Below are positions 56,544 to 64,000 of a DNA stretch of 64,000 bases, in pieces. The stretch spans positions 1,046,542 to 1,110,541 of the forward strand of contig JALPQD010000138.1 of the NCBI GenBank assembly GCA_023101885.1, written 5' to 3'. This stretch comes from Typhlomys cinereus (taxonomy: Eukaryota > Chordata > Mammalia > Rodentia > Platacanthomyidae). The stretch's first letter is position 1. Every line of letters starts with the position of its first letter. A program made the position numbers and the translations under genes. The notes under the pieces were generated by a model. That model made no database searches and had not been told where the DNA came from. It worked only from the letters and a program-made list of their open reading frames with translations.

Positions 56544-59500
56544 CTGGAGAAAACAAGATATAAAACACAACAAGAGAGCAGTAAAATTTTACAACATGTT
56601 GCTTTAGAGATTGGACGTATCCCACTGCATTCCGTGCACATGCAGCTTGATTTTAATCCAGCACATTTTCTAAGGCCCACTTTCAATGATGTGATTCTCC
56701 CCCAAACTTAATGCATAAGTTATTTGATGGGCTCCCCATGAGGCACATAAAATGTAGATTTCAAAGGTGAAGATATTCTTAATCTCTGGCAGACATATAT
56801 ATGGATACTAGCAGACCATTAGACTGTTCCTATTGTAAAATAACTCATATCTTCTTTGTAGTATTTGGTGATGCTCCTAGTTCTCGCCATAGAGATACTT
56901 AGAGAACGGGTTTCCTCCTCCAAAAACATTTAAGACAGGTTATTACAGATATAACAATGCCATCTATGATCATGCATTTATAATTCTGCATGCATCTGAT
57001 TAAAGGTAATTTTTATATAAAACAAAACAAGGAGCAGAAAAGTACATTGTGAATGAAAGTATGAAGTCTTTGAGACTATGGGTCATGAAGCTTTGAGGAC
57101 ATCAGATGCTGGGTGGTGTGGTGAGTAGGGCTTCAGCCTTTAATGGCAGTGAAGGCCCAGAGGGCATGTGGGTGAAGACATGGACTGTCTTCATATAACA
57201 TGGCACTTACTGGGGAAGTGGGGGGGGTGGACACAACTCATGGACACAGAAGAGAACCCACATCTGGAATTGATCATTTATCCAACACATAAGTATCTAC
57301 TGTGCGGAGCTTCTCTGTGTTCATATTGGGAGTCAAAGACATCATAGTTACAATGCTCTTTTCATCAGGTGACACAAGTGCTGGATGGTCCCTGAGGTTC
57401 ACATGGAAAAAGACAGAAAAGATACTAGAAGCAGAGGATGTACATGAATTAGCCAGAGAGAAGACCACTAAATGTGAGGAGCTTTGGCGAAAAACAGCAT
57501 GGAAATTCTGAGTTACATGACATACGTCACAACAAAGGAGGAAGTAAGAACAAAGGACCATGCACAGACCAAAATGAAGATGAGCCGACATGTCAAACAT
57601 AGTTGCCAATTCCACAAAACTAGAAAGCCTGTTGGTCACATGCCAGGGCTGTGTCAGTCAAGATCTTTTTAAAGATCTTTTAAAACTTCTTTTAATCAAG
57701 TTATATTGTAGGGAGTTTTTCTGTTTTCAAGTTTGATTCTTCTGTGTCTCTCTTGAATCATTACAGTTCTGTGACTTGTAGAATAAGGTATTGCTAGAGA
57801 CACGATGCTTCTAGTTACCTGACTCTTACTTGCATGCCTGGAGTGTCAGAAATGACTTGGTCCTAGCAATATTATTTTAAAGTGTGGCCACCTTTAAGAC
57901 AATCTGACGTGCATATCTACCTAGTCAACAAATAAATCAGGGCACAGTTATTAATCTCTCAATTATTGTCAGTTCTTAGTTGTCATAATATTCATGTCTT
58001 GTTGCTATATACACAAGTCTACAGGAATGTGTGTACAAGTAAAAGCAAAGCGTTTCCCTAATTATTCCACACTCTTGATGAACAAGTTCTGATTTTTCAA
58101 AGCAAAGTCTTTTCCAGTGTTTCCACCGTTAACTTTTTTGAAGCAATAGCTATATTTCAAAAAATAAATAAATGAAGGTGGGCACTTGGCTTGTGAGGAA
58201 TCAGGGATTCTCCCTAAAAAAGAATGATTCAGATTCCAAAGAATCCAGAATTTCCAAAGGCCTGTCTGTCTTGTGCATGCTCTGTCAACCCAAGATTGAA
58301 GGTTTGTGAAATGCTTTTCACTGTTGCCATCTATCCCTTCTGAGATCAGTCCTTCATCTCTCTGCTTTTCTTCACCATGAAGGCGTCATAACCTTTCTCT
58401 AGAGTCATTTCAAAGGCTCAGAGTTGTTCAATTAGGCAAGTGATGGATGCCAGAGCTTGAGTGGGCAAATCATCCTCCCTGGATCTCACTCAGTATGTAA
58501 ATGGGGCCTGCCTGGAATTTTGCAATACTCCCTCATACACCTGGCAATGTTCAAAATGAATTTGTGTTGGATGAGGAATGAAATGACACAGATAAGCATA
58601 CTTTCTGATGTTTCACCAAGACCTCCACACACAGGATAAAACTGAGTCATGACAACATTCATGTTTTTTAATCCTTGAAGATAACAGTGACCTCTAAGAA
58701 ACAGATCCACTTTAGGGCATCTGATCTACCTCACTGAATTCAATGATCCAAACAAATCAGACCTACCATAGTTATGGCTAATTGCTGACCTAAACCAACT
58801 TAACTAGTGGAATCTTAAAGGATTAATGAAGTCATCCTTCAGTTACTGGTTAGACTTAGTCCAAACACATTAACAAAGATCTAAGATGTCTGTATCAAAT
58901 TTGTTGCTTCCTTCCTTCCGTTTTTTTTTAAAGGAAGAAGAATATTGATATTTGATTTGAAATTTACTACAAATCTATACATGAAGCCCTTTCTTCTCTC
59001 TTCCAATAAGAAGGGCGGCAGCATCAGACTTAATTGATGATGCACATGAAGCTGTTTTAATTAACTTTGCACAACTGACTTTATTCAAGGATCTGAACCT
59101 CTCGTGAAAGCCATTAGAATCCAAGAGCACGGTAGCACCAAAACTTCAAGTGGATCCCTTCTGAGTCATTAACTTGGACAGAAGCTTCTAAGTCCATCTA
59201 AAGTCCCTGAACTTGACCTTGTCCTAGTCAATATTTTTATCAATGACTTGGAAAAAGAAATTTAAAAAAGGACTCACACATTTTTCAAAGCAATGGCTAA
59301 TACAATTGTTAGGTTTTAGTTGTATTGGGAAATGTACTGAATTACTGCCCTTGGACTTTTATGTTTAGAAACGAGGTCACCATCAACTGCTTTGCCTCAT
59401 AACTTTTAATATGCATATGTAAAAAAAGCAGAACTCACCGAGCTGAAAGTCTCTGATTTACAGACTTTTCAGGATAGTTCCCATAAAAAGCCATTCCTGA

Positions 59501-59834
59501 CTGGTTAGAAAGATGGTCTGAAATAGAGGTTCTCAAACTAAATACATGTGATACTTTTAGCAAGGATTAGAGGTGGCTGGGAACAGGAAGCTAACAATGA
59601 CAAATATCTTGCGATGAAGGCATGGGACAGTCCCAGTGAAGGAAGACTTTTCCCAAGTGCTCTTACTGCCCTTGTTGACGCTGTAACACAGAGAAGTAAA
59701 TATGAAGCTTTGTGTTGCTTAAGCAGTCAATTGCAGGAAGAAAGGACAGTGTTAACAGTCGACCTGACACCTAGGAGACAAGCCCCTGGGCATACCTGTG
59801 AGGAATTAGCTAATGAAGGTCAGCCTCTGAGAGT

Positions 59835-60115
59835 GTCTGTGAGGGACCATCTTGATTAGGCTAACTGATATGGGAAGACCTGCTTAACTATGGGTGAGAT
59901 CATTCCCTGGGCAAAATGGAGAATGTGGGCTGAGCACTAGCAGGCAATTATTGTCCTGACTTCTTGACTGTGGAAGCCACGTGACCAGCTCCCTCACGCT
60001 CCTGTGCCTGACTTTCGTGCCATGATAGACTGTTTGTTCTGTGACCTTTAAGCTAAAATAAGCCTTTTCTCCCTTAAGTTTTTTTGGGGGGGATATTTTT
60101 TTAACACAGGCAATA
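59835..60115 (+). mobile_element. URR1-like repeat, partial
   Basis: GGGTGAGATCATTCCCTGGG matches the 63.5-kb copy, and the end has AAGCTAAAATAAGCC and TCCCTTAAGTT. Confidence 0.5.
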
Positions 60116-62149
60116 GGAAAAAAAAAAAAGCCAAGATATGGCCCAAACGAAGTTCATCATAAAAAAAGACTTAAGCTGATGACATGATTCAGGGACTAAT
60201 GCAACTCTGACCACATAATGGGGTCTAGATCCAGATGATGCTAACCCTACCAAGGCTGCTGAAGCGACACTGGTCATGAGCATCTTTTCGATAGGTGCGG
60301 GGTGATTAGTGAACCGAAGTTTTCCAGTCAGGACAACTAGAAGGGTAAGGGATGTGGAAACCATGATGCATGTTTAGAAAGAATGAAAACAGATGAGTGT
60401 GCTAAAGGAAGGAGGGGTACTCTTTCAATAACACTGGCAGAAAGCTGTGTGGCAGAGGTAGGGGGCACCGAGTAGTAGAGGGGGTCAGGAAGAACCCGTC
60501 TGATGATCAGCATTGGCCAACTATCCCACAGAGGATTCATATCACATGTTGGGCAAGAATCGAGCAAGCTTCTGGCAGGGGTGCGAGGAAGAAGCCAAGT
60601 GAGGCCAGACAACCCGAGACAGTGCCTGTCAACCCACCACTCATGAAGATGGCATTTTATGTGATCAAATCTCAGGAGGCTTCTTTATCTTACCCATTAG
60701 CTACAATGGTCTATTCTGATCTACCTAGCACACCATGCTGATTTTTAAAAAGCAAAGCGTTTTCTCCCACTCTGATAATTCAACAGTGCTAGTAATCTCA
60801 ATACCTAATTATACATAACGTGACTGCAGTTAGAGGAGAGCAGAAGAGAGGTTTCTGAACCTTGGCTTGGACTGGAATCTTTTCACAGAAAGGTCGTATT
60901 TATTTATTGTTAGTTATCTGCAGTATCAAACTGATATCATGTATCCTTGATGTCTACATTCAGCTAATAGAAGTGACAACTTCTGCTACATAGGGTTATT
61001 TTAAGCAAATACATCAATATGACATTCCATCATGGGCCTATATGGAGGACTTGTTCTAACATTGAATAATGTGTGTACCAGTATGGTTAACTTTGAGCAA
61101 ACCTGAAGATAGTCCACAGCAAGAGAAATGATAACAGAACTTATGTGCTTGACTAGAAGAGGTACTCAAATTAAGAAAGATGATCTGTCCTGAAAATTGA
61201 ATTGTGCAGAAAAGACAATCAGTTCCAAGTAGGTTTGAGATGGTCTTTTCTGAGTATTGTCAGTCTTAAATTTTAAGAAGTGTGGGTGAGTATTATTTCC
61301 TAGTTATCGCTTCTCATTTTATAAAAATGAAATCATAGGTACAAGCCAGAAGTGCCAAGCTATTAAAGAACCTGATGTAGGCACAAATCTATATTATCCT
61401 TTTGGTCTAGCTTAACTGTTGAGCCAGTTCTAAAAAAGATAGAACTTAAAGGCGCCCTTCATCTGAGATGAATGCTTCTGTCCTTCACTGTAGGTCAAAG
61501 ATATACACTGAGTCACTGGATAAATCTGCTGTAAAGTCTAATATAGAAATCCCTGTCAAGCAGTGGCCCTGTGGATTAAGCCCTGAAATGTACATTCAGT
61601 CCATGTAACACACAGTGGGAGCCAAAAGCTCAGCTCAGAGTTAATTCCAACATTAATAAGGAAAGTATTGAGAAAAGCCCCATTTCTTATACTACCTGGC
61701 TTCTGCGTATCGAACAGCATATGTGAGTTTCAAAAATATTTAGCAGTTCCTCAGTTGAGTTTTTACGATGTTGCATTCAACCCTGGATTGCTAACTTGCA
61801 ACAAAAAAATAATGGGCCATTTGGAATAGCATTTTTTGTTCTTTTTTGCTATTGCTTTGTTTTTGATTAGGTTAGTAGGTATAGAAGTCAGTTCCTCAAA
61901 TGCAAACTTCCAATTTTAGCTCTGGTACCCTTTTCGACTTTATTTGAGTTTATGGTTTCTTTTTTCCCTTAGACAGAAAGAAGAGTGAAGATCTATCATT
62001 TTTGAAACTCAGTCAGTAACCGATCCATTAAAAATGCTCTTTAAGACTAAAGCCATTACTCCTGAATTGGTAACAAAGCTTTGGCTAACTAACATTACTA
62101 CAGGAGACACAAAATAATATTGGAGAAGACCCATAAGGTTGTTTTATTT

Positions 62150-62219
62150 TCTTAATGTAATGCTTGGGATTGAATTTAGGTATAGTGTTCTACTACTGAG
62201 CTACATTCCCAGCCTATCA
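62150..62219 (-). mobile_element. ID-like SINE, diverged
   Basis: The plus strand reads CTTGGGATTGAATTTAGGTA then CTACTGAGCTACATTCCCAG, a reversed ID element. Confidence 0.65.
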
Positions 62220-62977
62220 TAATATGATGTAAGTAATTTACAAGGAAGTAATTTCTTCCTGTTGCTTTTTGGTCCACTAAGTAGCAAAGGGTTGCATGAT
62301 AGGGACACTGTCACTAGCAAAAAGAGCTTTCCATTGGCTTATAATACATGTGCTTTTGAGTTAAATATTCCTAGTTGTTTTAACTCGCCAGAAAAGTTGC
62401 TGCAGAGTTCTTGCATACCCACTGAATATACTGAAGGGATCAGGTATAACCATGATTGTCTGGAAACTGCTAATTATTTTTGCCTTCAGAACAAAATGAA
62501 ATCTGAACATGACTGAGAATACAGGCAGACACAAAGGCGACCAAGCTTTTGTGCACAGAGCTGCAGAGAGCATGAGTATACAAAATGCAAGGAAAGAATT
62601 AAGAGGTTTATTTCCATCCCTATTGTTTCGGGGAGACATTTTCTAGGGTGCTCTGATTATGACGTCACCCAGTGCACCAGGATCTTGTTTGTTCTTGTTT
62701 CTCATAGCTCCACCCAGATTTGAACATTTAACTCAACCACACCCAGGACCATTACCATCTTGCCAATCTATGCAATGAATTGTGCCCCTTCCAGTGCAAG
62801 GGGATGTAGAGCAGGTGACGCCCAGGCAGGTTGGGGGAGACAGGCTGCAGGACCTGGCTGTGAGCTCTGTGGATCGCATCCCACCTTCTGATTCACCAAG
62901 AGAACCGGGCATGGGGCAGACTCAAGGTGCTTGGAGTCTGGGTTCCATGGCCCTGAAACTCTTGGACGACATTGTAC

Positions 62978-63120
62978 CTTTTCTTCATTGCTGATGTTTC
63001 GGGTAGAAGTTCTCCAGGTGATGGATGGGATGGGGTCTCCCGAGGCCTCACAGGTAAGAGTGACCTGCTCTTCCAGTTCCATGGCAGTCTGGTTCTGTAC
63101 ATAGGTGATTTTGGGTTTTG
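62978..63120 (-). CDS. NCAM1: NCAM1 exon 7, N-terminal half of Ig4
   Basis: 143 nt, entering in phase 1 (CA completes an Ala codon) and leaving in phase 0 after EEK. It encodes AKPKITYVQNQTAMEL, then the Ig cysteine in VTLTCEASGDP and the core Trp in PSITWRTSTRNISNEEK. Two N-glycosylation sequons are visible (NQT and NIS). The acceptor is a run of twelve T followed by AG at 63121-63122. The donor is AAG|GTACAA, which matches the consensus poorly beyond position +3. This exon ends exactly where the optional VASE exon is inserted, so the weak donor may matter for that choice (inference). Compared with the human protein I recall, Gln replaces Glu before NQT and Asn replaces Ser before EEK. Confidence 0.97.
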
Positions 63121-64000
63121 CTAAAAAAAAAAAATCCGACAAGTTTACCTGATTATTTAGATTTCTGCGATTAAATGATGTTGCTATTCCCCTGCATGTC
63201 ACTGATAAGTTCACAACCAGAGAGCTTAGGGAAACATGGGGGTTTTATTCTTAAGATCTTATGATTCTTGGTTTCAGATTTTGATCCAGCTTGGCAGAGG
63301 AGAGCTCATACCAGCACCAGGAACTGGGGAAACTTGCCAAACCGTATCCACAGGATTGCTGAGAGAAAAGAGCAAACCCACTTGACAGACTGAAAATCTG
63401 TCCAAATATGCCAAAGAATGTCAGCTTACTGAACGAGCAGCCTTCATCTCACTCATCTGCCCAGGGAATGATCCCACCCACTATGGGCTGGGTCTTCCCA
63501 CATCAATCCGATAATCTTCTGCAGACTTGCCTTAACTACTAACTCTCCAGAGATGTACCCAGAGCTCAGCCTCTGACTGTCAAGTTGACACCTATATAGC
63601 TAACTATATAGCTAAGCAGCACAAATGATGACAAATAGACTTTTAAGACAGGTTTCCTAGTTATTAAACACGAGGCTGTATTCAAGGTGTTCGAGACACA
63701 GAACTAAACCCCAGGAATTCTGATGATGCAGAATCCCTAGTCATATCAACATATCCGGTGGAAAAGGTCTGGGTAGGAGGTATAAGAGGTCTAACCTAAA
63801 GATCATCACCTTGACTTGAGCTTTCATACCAAGATGGCTTTGATGTGATGAGATTTTTCACTGGCATCATTTCAAGTCTAGAAAAATGCTTGGAATCAAG
63901 GCCAAGATGCAAGCACAGGTGAGGAGCAGGGTGGAGACACAGTGGTATTAAGAGAGATGGAGAGAAGCACCCCTCAAGGAGAGGATGTGACCCGCTGGGT
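63121..64000 (-). other. NCAM1 intron 6, 3' part
   Basis: 880 bp, mostly occupied by a URR1-like repeat; it runs off the window. Confidence 0.8.
63265..63610 (-). mobile_element. URR1-like repeat
   Basis: The reverse complement aligns with 3230-3600: GTGTCAACTTGACAGT, GAAGACCCAGCCC, CAAGCTGGAT. Confidence 0.55.

Larger units (their letters stand above)
51628..62977 (-). other. NCAM1 intron 7 with VASE exon
   Basis: 11.35 kb. It carries the VASE exon, several SINEs, a GT repeat and a URR1-like repeat. Most of 51.7-53.7 kb, 55.5-59.8 kb and 60.2-62.1 kb has no recognised element and is AT-rich. Confidence 0.85.
6455..64000 (-). other. NCAM1: NCAM1 gene, 3' part (exon 7 to last exon), partial
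   Basis: Thirteen constitutive or terminal exons plus four small alternative exons of the neural cell adhesion molecule read right to left. The product is an immunoglobulin-superfamily surface protein (five Ig modules, two FN3 modules) that mediates homophilic neuron, glia and muscle adhesion and is the main carrier of polysialic acid. The window holds Ig4, Ig5, both FN3 modules, both alternative membrane anchors and the cytoplasmic tail. Every junction examined has AG acceptor and GT donor, and codon phases match across neighbouring exons. The gene runs off the right edge: exon 7 starts in phase 1 and needs an upstream exon ending in G. I assign the gene from the near-identity of the decoded protein to the NCAM1 sequence I know; the paralogue NCAM2 lacks the exon 18 type of tail. 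Confidence 0.98.

Overview
The window is mammalian nuclear DNA and carries one recognisable protein-coding gene, NCAM1 (neural cell adhesion molecule 1), on the minus strand. The sequence holds exon 7 through the last exon; exons before exon 7 lie beyond position 64000. Exon numbers follow the usual mouse/human NCAM1 scheme. The host looks like a rodent, because there are B1-, ID- and B2/B3-like SINEs, ORR1/MaLR-type LTRs and URR1-like repeats, and the protein has residues that I recall from mouse (Arg-Glu-Pro at the exon 12/13 junction, Asn-Met-Glu-Gly at the start of exon 12). A B2-headed SINE with a body I do not recognise from mouse or rat argues against a murine. A dipodoid or another myomorph is possible, but I cannot name the species.

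Reading along the gene from high to low coordinates: exon 7 (62978-63120, first half of Ig4); the 30-nt VASE exon (56514-56543); a compact cluster of exons 8-11 (50035-51627; rest of Ig4, Ig5, start of FN3-1); exon 12 (48010-48141); the three small 'muscle-specific' exons a, b and c (15, 48 and 42 nt at 47013, 41821 and 40231) spread through an 18.7-kb intron, with a possible 3-nt AAG exon near 36948; exons 13 and 14 (FN3-2); exon 15 (21179-21258), the GPI-anchor terminal exon of NCAM-120 with its own 3'UTR; exon 16 (transmembrane); exon 17 (cytoplasmic); exon 18 (798 nt, NCAM-180 only); and exon 19 with the stop codon and a 3.2-kb 3'UTR ending near 6455.

All exons join in frame with AG acceptors and GT donors, and no disabling change is seen, so the gene looks intact. 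Splice choice decides the product: exon 15 gives the GPI-linked form, exon 16 the transmembrane forms, exon 18 the long cytoplasmic tail, VASE changes Ig4, and a/b/c/AAG insert a Pro/Ser/Thr-rich hinge between the two FN3 modules.

The remaining sequence is intronic or, below about 6455, downstream intergenic. It holds SINEs, one truncated L1, MaLR LTR elements, URR1-like repeats, many microsatellites and several long polypyrimidine tracts. I saw no second gene, tRNA, rRNA or CRISPR array. No wholly new biological system is evident; the items most worth a second look are the microexon/tandem-acceptor candidates, the alternative poly(A) layout, the lineage-specific SINE and several duplicated blocks.
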